Source: Microcoleus sp. EPA2
GTDB taxonomy: Bacteria; Cyanobacteriota; Cyanobacteriia; Cyanobacteriales; Microcoleaceae
Direction: 5' to 3'
DNA: 64,000 nucleotides
NCBI GenBank assembly: GCA_020882975.1
Contig: JAHRFD010000012.1
Coordinates: 1 to 64,000 of the forward strand
The stretch's first letter is position 1. Each line of letters begins with the position of its first letter. The notes beneath the pieces are model-generated. The model was not told where the DNA came from. It saw only the letters and a program-made list of their open reading frames with translations, and did no database searches. Made by a program: the position numbers and the translations under genes. Below are positions 16,681-25,217 of the stretch, one piece after another.

Positions 16681-16866
16681 GTGTGGGGCCTCAGAAACCG
16701 GGTTTCTCACCACAATCTCGGTGAGGATGCGAAAATTATCGCAGAAACCCGGTTTCTTGGATTTGGGGGTGATGTGTGGGGCCTCAGAAACCGGGTTTCT
16801 CACCACAATCTCGGTGAGGATGCGAAAATTATCGCAGAAACCCGGTTTCTTGGATTTGGGGGTGAC
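16681..16866. repeat. 93-bp perfect tandem duplication of the GAAACCGGGTTTCT element
   Basis: The unit 16681-16773 is repeated almost base for base at 16774-16866. Each holds GAAACCGGGTTTCT near the start and GAAACCCGGTTTCTT near the end, so each unit can fold back on itself. The near identity indicates a recent duplication. Confidence 0.9.
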
Positions 16867-16873
16867 TGTGGGA

Positions 16874-17161
16874 ATGGTTGTCAGTTCCTGTGACAGTTTT
16901 GTATCTCAGGAAGCTTTGTTGGATATTGCTGTCAATTTTGCGATCGCCAAATACGAAAAAGCTTCTTGTGAAGAAGTGGCCCAAATGCAGCCTCAGTCTA
17001 AGTCCACACCAGATTCAACAACTGATGGGGGGAAACAAGCTGCTCTGCAAGCAAAAGCGATCGAACTCTTGCAGAACAATCCTGAAGTCCGTCAGAAATT
17101 TATCGATCGCGTCGCCGGACCCATTGCAAATAAGATGTTTGAATGTAACTTAATTCCCTAG
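16874..17161 (+). CDS. Small hypothetical protein
   Basis: A 95-residue soluble, Gln- and Lys-rich protein. FVSQEALLDIAVNFAIAKYEKASCEEVAQM and AIELLQNNPEVRQKFIDRVAGPIANKMFECNLIP look like real helical coding sequence. The longer frame that runs up to 16721 only translates the repeats, so the start was set at the ATG at 16874; in-frame GTG codons at 16862 and 16868 are alternatives. The repeat block directly abuts the start, so the original 5' end may have been lost. Family not recognised. Confidence 0.55.
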   Translation: MVVSSCDSFVSQEALLDIAVNFAIAKYEKASCEEVAQMQPQSKSTPDSTTDGGKQAALQAKAIELLQNNPEVRQKFIDRVAGPIANKMFECNLIP

Positions 17162-17239
17162 GTTTATATTAAAATCTTAGTAGGGCCTAGAGAAATGTTG
17201 GTAACGAACAGCTATCTAAAATTTAACATCTAAAATCCC

Positions 17240-17686
17240 ATGACTAATTGGTTAGAACATAGCGTACAAGTAGAAGTAGCAATTCCCATCGAATTAGCGT
17301 GGAAACTTTGGTCAGACTTAGAGCAAATGCCGCGCTGGATGAAGTGGATAGAATCAGTTCGCATTCTCGAAGACAACCCGGAATTGTCTAGGTGGAAACT
17401 CGCTACTGGTGGCTTAGAATTTAGTTGGCTGTCTCGGATTTTAAAATTAGTCCCCAATCAGATTATGCAGTGGGAATCAGTAGACGGTTTGCCCAATCGA
17501 GGTGCTGTGCGGTTTTACGATCGCAAAAACAGCAGCATTGTCAAACTAACCGTAGCCTATGGCATTCCCGGATGGTTGGCAAAATTGATGGACAATTCCT
17601 TTGTGGGGCGGGTAGTTGAATCGACACTTCAGGCAGATTTGGAAAGGTTTAAAGAGTATGCCCTGAAAGTTAAGGCAACATCCTAA
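17240..17686 (+). CDS. SRPBCC (START/Bet v1-like) family protein
   Basis: A 148-residue single-domain protein. The pattern HSVQVEVAIPIELAWKLWSD, followed by MPRWMKWIESVRIL and MQWESVDGLPNRGAVRF, is the cyanobacterial polyketide cyclase/dehydrase-like SRPBCC type (COG5637-like). These form a helix-grip cavity that binds hydrophobic ligands. Ligand and role are unknown. It is followed by a foldback repeat (17695-17747) that probably ends the transcript. Confidence 0.8.
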   Translation: MTNWLEHSVQVEVAIPIELAWKLWSDLEQMPRWMKWIESVRILEDNPELSRWKLATGGLEFSWLSRILKLVPNQIMQWESVDGLPNRGAVRFYDRKNSSIVKLTVAYGIPGWLAKLMDNSFVGRVVESTLQADLERFKEYALKVKATS

Positions 17687-17694
17687 ATTCTGAT

Positions 17695-17747
17695 GACTAA
17701 AGTCCTCATTACAAACCAAGATTCCCTTGGTAGTAAGGACTTTAGTC
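17695..17747. repeat. 53-bp foldback repeat, possible terminator
   Basis: GACTAAAGTCCT and AGGACTTTAGTC form a perfect 12-bp outer stem, and CCAAG/CTTGG an inner one. It lies just after the SRPBCC stop codon. The motif type is common between genes in Oscillatoriales. Confidence 0.6.
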
Positions 17748-17844
17748 CGTCTGAAAGTTAGTTTTTTAACGATCGCGCGAGGCTCCATCTCCCATAGGTT
17801 TTCGTATGATAGAGATATCCTGCTGATTCATTCCTCGCTTGGTT

Positions 17845-19851
17845 ATGAGTTACTGCCTCAATCCTGCTTGTCAAAATCCCCAAAATGCCGATCGCACCCA
17901 ATTTTGTCTCAATTGTGGCAGCAAACTCTTGCTCAGAGAGCGTTACCGGGCAATAAAACCCCTGGGGCGAGGGGGTTTTGGCCGCACTTTTTTAGCCATA
18001 GATGAAGACAAACCCTCCAAACCTCGCTGCGCCATCAAACAATTTTTCCCCTTAGCCCAAGGTACTAGCAGCGCCCAGAAAGCAGCAGAATTATTCAACC
18101 GAGAAGCCGTGCGCCTAGACGAATTGGGAAAACACCCACAAATTCCCGAATTACTGGCCCACTTTCAGCAGGAAAACTATCAATATTTGGTGCAAGAATT
18201 TATCGAAGGTCAGAATTTACAGCAAGAGTTGGCGCGACACGGGGCCTTTAGCGAAAATCAAATTCTCAGTTTGCTGAAGGATTTATTGCCAGTATTGGAG
18301 TTTGTCCACTCGCGCAGTGTCATTCACCGAGATATTAAACCACCAAATATTATCCGTCGCCGCCCGGTTCAACCTTCCATTATTTATACTTACCCAACCC
18401 TAACGGGGGAATTAGTTTTAGTTGATTTTGGTGCGGCCAAAGTTGTCGAGGGTTCGAGAGAAACTGGTACTGTCATCGGTTCTCCCGAATTTGTCGCGCC
18501 GGAACAAATTCGAGGTCAAGCGGTTTTTGCCAGCGATTTGTACAGTTTGGGAGTAACTTGCATTTATTTGATGACTCAAGTATCGCCTTTTGATTTGTTC
18601 GATCTCAATCAAGATGTTTGGGTTTGGCGAGACTTTGTGAAGGTGCCTATCGATCCGAAATTGGGTCGCATCCTGGACAAAATGATCGAACCGAGTCTGA
18701 GTCGGCGCTACAAATCTGTGGCCCAGGTACTCCCAGATTTGCTACCGCAGCCGTCGGCGGGGACGGGCACGGCGACACCGCCCCAGTCAGCCCCCGCCAT
18801 TCCCGTGCAGCAGAGGATGCCTGTGTTGCAAAATACACTGCCGCCAACGGTTGCAGGCACGATTTTACCTGTGCCATCAATGCAGCGGGTTGTACCGGCA
18901 CAGGCCCCCACTTGGCGGTGTGTTCATACTCTGGTAGGTCACTCGAATGCTGTCACGTCGGTAGCTTTTAGTCCTGATGGTCAAACTTTGGCTAGTGGTA
19001 GCGAGGACAAGACGATTGAGATGTGGAAGTTGGATACCCTCAAGCGCTGGTATACTCTCACTGGCCATTCTGACTGGGTGACTGCTGTGGCTTTTAGTCC
19101 TGATGGGGCGACTTTGGCTAGCAGTGGCCGGGACAAAATGATTCACATTTGGGATTTGAATAAGGGTAAGTGGTGGTACGCTTTGGCTGGTCATTCTGAC
19201 AGGGTTGCTGCTGTGGCGTTTAGCCCCAATGGTCAGGTTTTGGCTAGTGGGAGTCGGGACAAGACTTTGCGGTTGTGGAATTTGAATAAGGGAAGGCGGA
19301 TGTCGGCTTTGATTGGTCACGCTGAGGGGGTGGAAGCGGTGGCTTTTAGTGCGGATGGGGAGTTTTTGGTTAGCGGGAGTCGGGACAAGACTTTGCGGTT
19401 GTGGGATTGGCAAACTGGTCGATCGATTTGTACTTTAGCAGAGCACGGGGATTGGGTGCGATCGACTGTTTTTGCTGGGAACTTCCCTCACCCCAACCAC
19501 ACCAGGGGAGGGCTAGGAAAGGGATTGATTTTGGTGAGTGGGAGTCGGGATGGTACGGCGAAGTTGTGGCGGGTGGATACCCAGGAGGGTCGTGGCAGCT
19601 TGTTGCGGAGTTTCAGGGATAATTCTGGGGATGTTTTGTGTGTGGCCTTGAGCCCGGATGGTCGGGTTTTGGCTAGTGGGAGTCGGGATGGTACGGTTTA
19701 TTTGTGGGATGCCCAGGCGGGGGGTTTGTTGGAAATTTTGTCGGGCCACGGGGGGGAGGTTTTGTCTGTGGCGTTTAGTGCTGATGGGGGTAGTTTGGCT
19801 AGTGGTGGGGGCGATCGCACTGTGAAAATTTGGGGCAAAATTGGCGATTAG
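17845..19851 (+). CDS. Ser/Thr protein kinase with zinc ribbon and seven WD40 repeats
   Basis: A 668-residue protein. Residues 4-24 are a C4 zinc ribbon (Cys4, Cys9, Cys21, Cys24). Residues 34-290 are a Hanks-type kinase with GRGGFGRTF, the lysine in CAIKQFF, catalytic loop VIHRDIKPPN, DFG in LVDFGAAK and APE in EFVAPEQ. A Pro-rich linker (about 290-350) leads to seven WD40 blades (about 355-668), enough for one closed propeller. Blade five carries an extra Pro/Gly-rich loop (PHPNHTRGGLGKG) whose DNA looks like an intergenic repeat. Zinc-ribbon kinase-WD40 fusions are typical of filamentous cyanobacteria; targets are unknown. ATG 17845 was preferred over the TTG two codons upstream. Confidence 0.9.
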   Translation: MSYCLNPACQNPQNADRTQFCLNCGSKLLLRERYRAIKPLGRGGFGRTFLAIDEDKPSKPRCAIKQFFPLAQGTSSAQKAAELFNREAVRLDELGKHPQIPELLAHFQQENYQYLVQEFIEGQNLQQELARHGAFSENQILSLLKDLLPVLEFVHSRSVIHRDIKPPNIIRRRPVQPSIIYTYPTLTGELVLVDFGAAKVVEGSRETGTVIGSPEFVAPEQIRGQAVFASDLYSLGVTCIYLMTQVSPFDLFDLNQDVWVWRDFVKVPIDPKLGRILDKMIEPSLSRRYKSVAQVLPDLLPQPSAGTGTATPPQSAPAIPVQQRMPVLQNTLPPTVAGTILPVPSMQRVVPAQAPTWRCVHTLVGHSNAVTSVAFSPDGQTLASGSEDKTIEMWKLDTLKRWYTLTGHSDWVTAVAFSPDGATLASSGRDKMIHIWDLNKGKWWYALAGHSDRVAAVAFSPNGQVLASGSRDKTLRLWNLNKGRRMSALIGHAEGVEAVAFSADGEFLVSGSRDKTLRLWDWQTGRSICTLAEHGDWVRSTVFAGNFPHPNHTRGGLGKGLILVSGSRDGTAKLWRVDTQEGRGSLLRSFRDNSGDVLCVALSPDGRVLASGSRDGTVYLWDAQAGGLLEILSGHGGEVLSVAFSADGGSLASGGGDRTVKIWGKIGD

Positions 19852-19871
19852 AAAAAACTTAATTTTTATGC

Positions 19872-19901
19872 TTGACATTCTACGGATAGTTCTGCTACAT
19901 T
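19872..19901 (+). promoter_or_regulatory. Sigma70-type promoter of tRNA-Val
   Basis: TTGACA at 19872-19877, an 18-base spacer, then TACATT at 19896-19901, ending 12 bases before the tRNA. Good -35, moderate -10. Confidence 0.6.
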
Positions 19902-19913
19902 AGGAATTCGTGA

Positions 19914-19987
<74 letters not shown>

Positions 19988-20167
19988 TGAATTTGATTCC
20001 CATACCACATTAGCCTTTCATTTATCCCTAGGATGTCAAGGTAGTGCTACTATGCGGTTTGTATCCGTTTTCTAAACTTAGCATCCTGGTTTTCTGTGAG
20101 TCCGCATCGGCGGACTTTGGTTGTTTAGAAGCGATGTTCATCGCCGAATTTGAAAGGGTTTTCAACT

Positions 20168-23100
20168 ATGATTGATATTGGTTCCTTGGTCCGATCGCCT
20201 AAAAACGATTTGGGAGTCGGAAAAGTGGTCGAATTATCCCGCACCGAAGCCCTAATTGAATATTTTTGCTCAGTTAAAAACCGCCTTAGCAAAACAGTAC
20301 CCCTAGGCTTGCTCCAAGAAGCCAGACTTCAGCGCCAAACTCGATGCTACCTCTGGAGCACCACCTTGGAGCGCTGGATCATTGGTCGGATTTATGACTG
20401 GGATGAAGATAGAATGCTCTACGACATCGACCTCCCTGATAGTCAAAGCATACAAGCTGTCGAAACAGATATTTATGTTCGCTGCAATATCCCGATCGCC
20501 GATCCGATCGACATTTTAGCCGTCAAAGGTCAAGAAACTCCCTATTTTCACGATCGCCGACTCGCCTTCGTTCAATCTACCATCACCCAGCGCGCCGTCA
20601 GCCGCGGTATGACAGGTTTAATTTCTGCCAACATAGACCTCTATCCTCACCAAGTTGAAGTCGTGCGGCGCGTCCTAGAAGACCCCATTGGACGCTATTT
20701 ATTAGCAGACGAAGTAGGATTGGGAAAAACCGTAGAAGCTGGGACAATTCTCCGCCAATTTCTCCTAGATGAACCCAATGGGCGCGCTGTGGTGATGGTT
20801 CCCAAATACCTAACTCAGCAGTGGCGCGATGAGTTAGAAAATAAGTTCTATTTGTCTCATTTTGCCGATCGAGTCCAGCTAGTTTCTCTTAGCGAAATTA
20901 ATCAAGTTAGTCGCAATGCTAATCTAGATTTTCTGATTGTAGATGAAGCCCATGAGCTGGCGGCCATGGCTTATTCCGGCGATCGCACTCAGAAGCAGTG
21001 CTTTGAAATTTGCCAAACCCTAGCTCACAAAAGCAAAAATTTATTGTTATTATCTGCGATACCAGTTTTGGGACACGAGCAAGAGTTTCTCACAATGTTA
21101 CACTTGCTAGACCCCACAACTTACCGTCTTGATGATTTGGCAAATTTCAAAGAACAGGTGCAAAATCGCCAGGAAATCGGGCGCGCCTTGCTGGATTTTC
21201 GAGCAGAAACCAACCCTGGGGTTTTGCAAACAAAACTCGCTCAACTCCGCACTTTTTTTGCTCAAGATGATTATTTAATCGGATTAGCCAATGAATTAGA
21301 AAGTTGTTGGAAAACTGAAGCAACCACAGAATGCGATCGCCTTGTCAGAAGTATTCGCACCCACGTTAGCGATACCTATCGTCTGTACCGCCGAATGCTT
21401 CGGAATCGCCGAGACGCAGTGGAAGATGTGATTTTCGATCGAGATACTCTCCCCAAAGTTGAGTACGATCTCAATGACGAACAGTGGTCGGAAATTCATA
21501 GTATCCTGGAAAAATGGCGGACTCTCGCTCCTAATAAGACCACCTATCAAAAAATATTTCTGCTGTTTTTCCGCACTTCCGGTACCTGGTTGAATGTTTT
21601 GGAACGGGTTGTGAAAGCTCGTTTACAAAAGAAATCGACGGCGGAACTCGATCGCGAATTTGGGCAAAAGTACATGGGGATTGTGACTCAAACCGCCATG
21701 TTTTCAGGAGAAAGCGCCATCTTAGAATCTTTGCTCAATGCCCTGGAAAAGCCCCAGGAAGGAACCGACAGACTGAGTTTGTTGAGAATTGTCATTATCC
21801 GATTTCTAGGCGTTGCTTTAAAGATTCCACCGGAGTATCACAGCAAACCTCGCGATTTGTTGTCCAGAATTCAACAGCAAATTAAAAGACCGCTTCCCGG
21901 TGATAAATTCCCCAAAATAGTCATCTTTACCAGTTTTAATGAAACTTGTAAAGCCATTGCGGAAAATTTAGCGAAGATTTTGGGTAAAAATGCGATCGCC
22001 ACCCATGAGACTAGCAAATCAGCCGCGGATGTTGAAGCGAATTTGAAACGGTTTAAGACTGAGCCAAATTGCTTTATCCTAGTCTGCGATCGTTCAGCGG
22101 AAACAGGCATAAATCTGCAATTTGTGGATTGGTTAATTCACTTCGATTTACCGTGGCTTCCCAATCAGTTAGAACAAAGATTAAGTAGAGTCGATCGCAT
22201 TGGTAGCAAAATGGGAGTGCAGTTTTGTTTGTTTGCAGGCCCAGATTTGCCAGAAAGTCCCCACGAAGCTTGGTTTCAAGTTTTAAAAGATGGGTTTGAT
22301 ATCTTCCACAAATCTATTGCTAGTCTTCAGTTTTATGTCAATGAAAAAATGCCAAAACTTGAAGAAAAATTGCTGACAGAAGGAGCAAAAGGCCTAGCTA
22401 GCGAAATTGAATTAATCCAAACTGAAATCGTCGCCGCCAAAGTCAAAATTGACGAACAACAGGTTTTGGATGAAATTGACCTGTTTGAGGAAAGTGCATC
22501 TGAGTATTTTCAATCCCTCGATGATTGCGATGCTAAACATAAAGAAATGCAGCGGGCGACGGAAGGCTGGCTCTGTCAAGCTCTGAATTTCAAACAGGTT
22601 GAACATCCGAGTATATCGGGGTTGGTGCGCTATCAACCTAGTCAAAAAACCTTGATTCCTTCCAATGATTTGAGAACCAGATTAATTCCCTATTGTCAGC
22701 AATATGGTAGTTACAATCGCCGCGTTGCTCACCAAAATTCGGATGTCGCTCTTTACCGCATTGGTGAGGGATTGATCGATGCGCTTAGTTCTTATATTCG
22801 CTGGGACGATCGGGGTCAAGCTTTTGCATTGTGGCGTCACGATGAAAGTTGGGATGCGGAGGAAGGTAAGGAGTGGTTTGGGTTACAATTTAATTATTCA
22901 ATCCAGACAGATTTGCAGCCTGCTTCCGAGGTGTTGCAAACTCAAAATATCGAAAATTACAATTTGAAAGCTTTGCAAAGACGGGCTGATGCTCTGTTTC
23001 TGCCTGTTTTTGAAACGGTGTTTGTGGATGCTCGCAGCGAGCCGATGTTGCTGGTGGAAGACGAGGAAATTCTGAATATTTTGCAGCGGCCTTATAAGGG

Positions 23101-23503
23101 GAAAGGTGGCCCGAATCGAGATTATAATTTGTCAAAAAATCGGACGGCGATGCTCGACAGTTTTGTCGATCCGCTAGAATGGGATGATTTTTGTCAACGG
23201 GGAAGGATGAGATCGGAGGAATTGCTGCGTGGGCGATCGGCTTTTGTCGAAATGTGCGAGCGATCGGCTCAGACTGCTGCAATGCAACTAGAAAACCGGG
23301 TAAATCAATTGCATTTGCGTTTGCATCGGCTGTCTCCATCCGAACAACTTTTAGAGTCGGTGTTGACCGATGAAATTAGCACAGAAAGTATGTTAAGTCA
23401 AGCTGTTTTGGCGGGAATTCGTCAGCCGCGTCTGACTCTGGAATCAGTTGGGTTTATTGTGATTTCTGGGCGTGCTCCTGTTAAGTTAGAAGATGAGGGA
23501 TAA
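20168..23503 (+). CDS. SNF2-family helicase, DpdE/RapA-like
   Basis: A 1111-residue protein from ATG 20168, which has AAAGGG upstream; a TTG at 20150 is an alternative. The N-terminal 150 residues are beta-rich and start MIDIGSLVRSP, as in RapA-like and DpdE proteins. The helicase core follows: DEVGLGKTVEAG (motif I, about residue 180), VDEAHELA (motif II, about 257), LLLLSAIP (III), IVIFTSFNETCKAI, CDRSAETGINLQ (V) and QRLSRVDRIG (VI, about 670). A long C-terminal region with coiled-coil stretches follows. In Dpd clusters, DpdE works with DNA 7-deazaguanine modification genes as part of phage restriction, but none of those are visible here. It may be an orphan, or an independent repair or transcription-recycling ATPase. 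Confidence 0.75.
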   Translation: MIDIGSLVRSPKNDLGVGKVVELSRTEALIEYFCSVKNRLSKTVPLGLLQEARLQRQTRCYLWSTTLERWIIGRIYDWDEDRMLYDIDLPDSQSIQAVETDIYVRCNIPIADPIDILAVKGQETPYFHDRRLAFVQSTITQRAVSRGMTGLISANIDLYPHQVEVVRRVLEDPIGRYLLADEVGLGKTVEAGTILRQFLLDEPNGRAVVMVPKYLTQQWRDELENKFYLSHFADRVQLVSLSEINQVSRNANLDFLIVDEAHELAAMAYSGDRTQKQCFEICQTLAHKSKNLLLLSAIPVLGHEQEFLTMLHLLDPTTYRLDDLANFKEQVQNRQEIGRALLDFRAETNPGVLQTKLAQLRTFFAQDDYLIGLANELESCWKTEATTECDRLVRSIRTHVSDTYRLYRRMLRNRRDAVEDVIFDRDTLPKVEYDLNDEQWSEIHSILEKWRTLAPNKTTYQKIFLLFFRTSGTWLNVLERVVKARLQKKSTAELDREFGQKYMGIVTQTAMFSGESAILESLLNALEKPQEGTDRLSLLRIVIIRFLGVALKIPPEYHSKPRDLLSRIQQQIKRPLPGDKFPKIVIFTSFNETCKAIAENLAKILGKNAIATHETSKSAADVEANLKRFKTEPNCFILVCDRSAETGINLQFVDWLIHFDLPWLPNQLEQRLSRVDRIGSKMGVQFCLFAGPDLPESPHEAWFQVLKDGFDIFHKSIASLQFYVNEKMPKLEEKLLTEGAKGLASEIELIQTEIVAAKVKIDEQQVLDEIDLFEESASEYFQSLDDCDAKHKEMQRATEGWLCQALNFKQVEHPSISGLVRYQPSQKTLIPSNDLRTRLIPYCQQYGSYNRRVAHQNSDVALYRIGEGLIDALSSYIRWDDRGQAFALWRHDESWDAEEGKEWFGLQFNYSIQTDLQPASEVLQTQNIENYNLKALQRRADALFLPVFETVFVDARSEPMLLVEDEEILNILQRPYKGKGGPNRDYNLSKNRTAMLDSFVDPLEWDDFCQRGRMRSEELLRGRSAFVEMCERSAQTAAMQLENRVNQLHLRLHRLSPSEQLLESVLTDEISTESMLSQAVLAGIRQPRLTLESVGFIVISGRAPVKLEDEG

Positions 23504-23571
23504 CTGGTTTTAGTGAACTGCGATCGCTCTTGTTTACCGAGAGCGATCCATCGCTAACGATATCTCAAATT

Positions 23572-23677
23572 ATATCAAATCCTCTCTTCATCGTCCTGTA
23601 TTAAACTCTCTCTTCTCTTCCTTCGCGTCCTTAGCGCCTTCGCGGTTAAATCATTCCGATACAACCGTAATTGATAT
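23572..23677 (+). repeat. MITE-like dispersed repeat, copy 4 of 5
   Basis: The cleanest copy: ATATCAA (23572-23578) and TTGATAT (23671-23677) are exact terminal inverted repeats. The core has TCGTCCTGTATTAAACTC, TTCGCGTCCTTAGCGCC and CATTCCGATACAACCG. It is about 106 bp and lies between the helicase and the convergent pentapeptide gene. Confidence 0.85.
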
Positions 23678-23749
23678 TACCCATCCTGCAATTACCTCCT
23701 ATATCAACAGCGGGTAAAAAAACCATGAAATGTCGATAGGTGCGAGGGA

Positions 23750-24931
23750 CTAAACCTCCTGAAAAATTGCTCCCCGCTGTTGTAGATTCACTTTCATCTC
23801 CTCGGAAAGTCCTGAATTATTTCCAAATATGGCTGACTCAACCTTCGCACCGCCCAGATTCGCATTGGTTAAGTTTACTTCGACTAGATTTGCATTTTCC
23901 AAATTCGCACCGCCCAGATTAGCTAAAGCTAGACTTGCTTTGTACAAATCTGCACCTTTCAAATCGGCATTTCCTAAGAAAGCACCGCTCAAATCTGCAC
24001 CGCTGAATTTGGCATTTTGGAGGTTGGCATCGCTGAAGTCTGCGTCGCTTAAGTCTGCACCCCGGAAATTGGCGCGATCGAGATTTGCACCACTAAAATC
24101 CACTGCATTCAAAGTCGTTCCCCGCAGGTTAGCACCCGCCAAATCCTGTGCTGGATTAAGATTAGCGATTTTTGCTAATGCTGCAAAATCGGCTGTTTCG
24201 GCCCCGATAATGCGATCGACCATTTCCTGCAATAGCGCTTCCTCAGTTTGCGGAACAATTTCCACATCGCGCCTTTTCACCCCCGATGAATCCTCACACA
24301 ATAGCGCCCAACTCAGAGCTGGCTGGAGTTGATTTGTTGCCAAATATAATGTCAGGATTCTTTCTAAAATTGAATGTTGATTTGGGGTAATATCGTGGGG
24401 CCACAAACCTTCGGCATCTGTGACATAAATATCTTCTTTGGCTACTTCAAAAACTGCTTCAATCCTAAATTCGGGTGTTGTCACTTCTCCTACTTTAGCA
24501 CTTTTTAACAAACCTTTCAAGAAGGGTTTTCCCCGTTTAACTTCAAATTTCCAACCGGGTTGGCTCTCATCTTCCATGATTGAAACGTGGCAAGATGTGT
24601 AGTCAGTTTCATCTTTTTGGAGCCGATCGCTTACTCCCTCGCCCCGCTGATTTTCCGGCGCTTTTTCTGCTATAGGCAATAGCTTGAAATCACCGACTAA
24701 TTGACACGATGCCAGGGTAATTTTGGTGTTTGCCAAATTTAATTTTAGCGTACCTGATTGTAGTCCAAATTTGACCCTACCACCGAGCAAAGGTTGCCAA
24801 TGTTCGTTAAAATTGAGGCTGATGTAAAGGTCTAGGTGCTGAGTTGCTGTTGGAGTCGCCGACACTGGAATTGCTTCTAATTGCATCCACAAGCAATCTG
24901 GATATTTGTTATGAGAATCTAGCGATCGCAT
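23750..24931 (-). CDS. Pentapeptide-repeat protein with conserved N-terminal domain
   Basis: A 393-residue protein. Residues 1-250 are a non-repetitive domain, with a KFEVKRGKPFLKGLLK strand region and many beta strands. About residues 260-370 are roughly 20 pentapeptide repeats of the A(D/N)LXX type (for example ADLSDADFSDANLQNAKF), which form a right-handed quadrilateral beta-helix. The protein ends with a short non-repeat tail, GLSEEMKVNLQQRGAIFQ, that is also found in the next pentapeptide gene (ending GLKIELMEGGGIFE). Pentapeptide proteins often work in protein-protein contact; the target is unknown. Confidence 0.85.
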   Translation of the reverse strand: MRSLDSHNKYPDCLWMQLEAIPVSATPTATQHLDLYISLNFNEHWQPLLGGRVKFGLQSGTLKLNLANTKITLASCQLVGDFKLLPIAEKAPENQRGEGVSDRLQKDETDYTSCHVSIMEDESQPGWKFEVKRGKPFLKGLLKSAKVGEVTTPEFRIEAVFEVAKEDIYVTDAEGLWPHDITPNQHSILERILTLYLATNQLQPALSWALLCEDSSGVKRRDVEIVPQTEEALLQEMVDRIIGAETADFAALAKIANLNPAQDLAGANLRGTTLNAVDFSGANLDRANFRGADLSDADFSDANLQNAKFSGADLSGAFLGNADLKGADLYKASLALANLGGANLENANLVEVNLTNANLGGAKVESAIFGNNSGLSEEMKVNLQQRGAIFQEV

Positions 24932-25059
24932 ATCGGGTAGAATTGCTGGCGCTACCAGCTTGTAATTAAAAAAATTTTGACTGTCTAATCTCTAATCTAT
25001 CACAAGGGAGCATTTTTTTCTAGGTTTAATTTGTAAACTTTGTTGGATTTTCAGGACTT

Positions 25060-25166
25060 ATATCAAATCCGTTGGTATCGTCCTGTATTCATCTCTCTAT
25101 TCTCTTCCTCTGTGCCCTCTGCGCTCTCTGCGGTTAAATTATTCCGATCCAACCGTAAACGATATT
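25060..25166 (+). repeat. MITE-like dispersed repeat, copy 5 of 5
   Basis: It begins ATATCAAATCCGTTGGTATC and has CCTCTGTGCCCTCTGCGC and ATTCCGATCCAACCG, ending CGATAT. The termini are inverted with one mismatch. A single GAAACCCGG-type palindrome half follows at 25172. Confidence 0.75.
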
Positions 25167-25217
25167 AGGCAAAAACCCGGTTTGTGAGAAAAAAACAATA
25201 GACAAATCCAGAAAAAT

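Noticed and set aside
16636..16806. N-terminal extension of the intact Uma2 gene
   Set aside because: Those codons only translate the GAAACCGGGTTTCT repeat, and the ATG at 16635 has AGAAGGGA in front of it.
18877..19413. 178-codon minus-strand frame opposite the WD40 repeats
   Set aside because: It is an antisense shadow of the periodic WD40 coding sequence.
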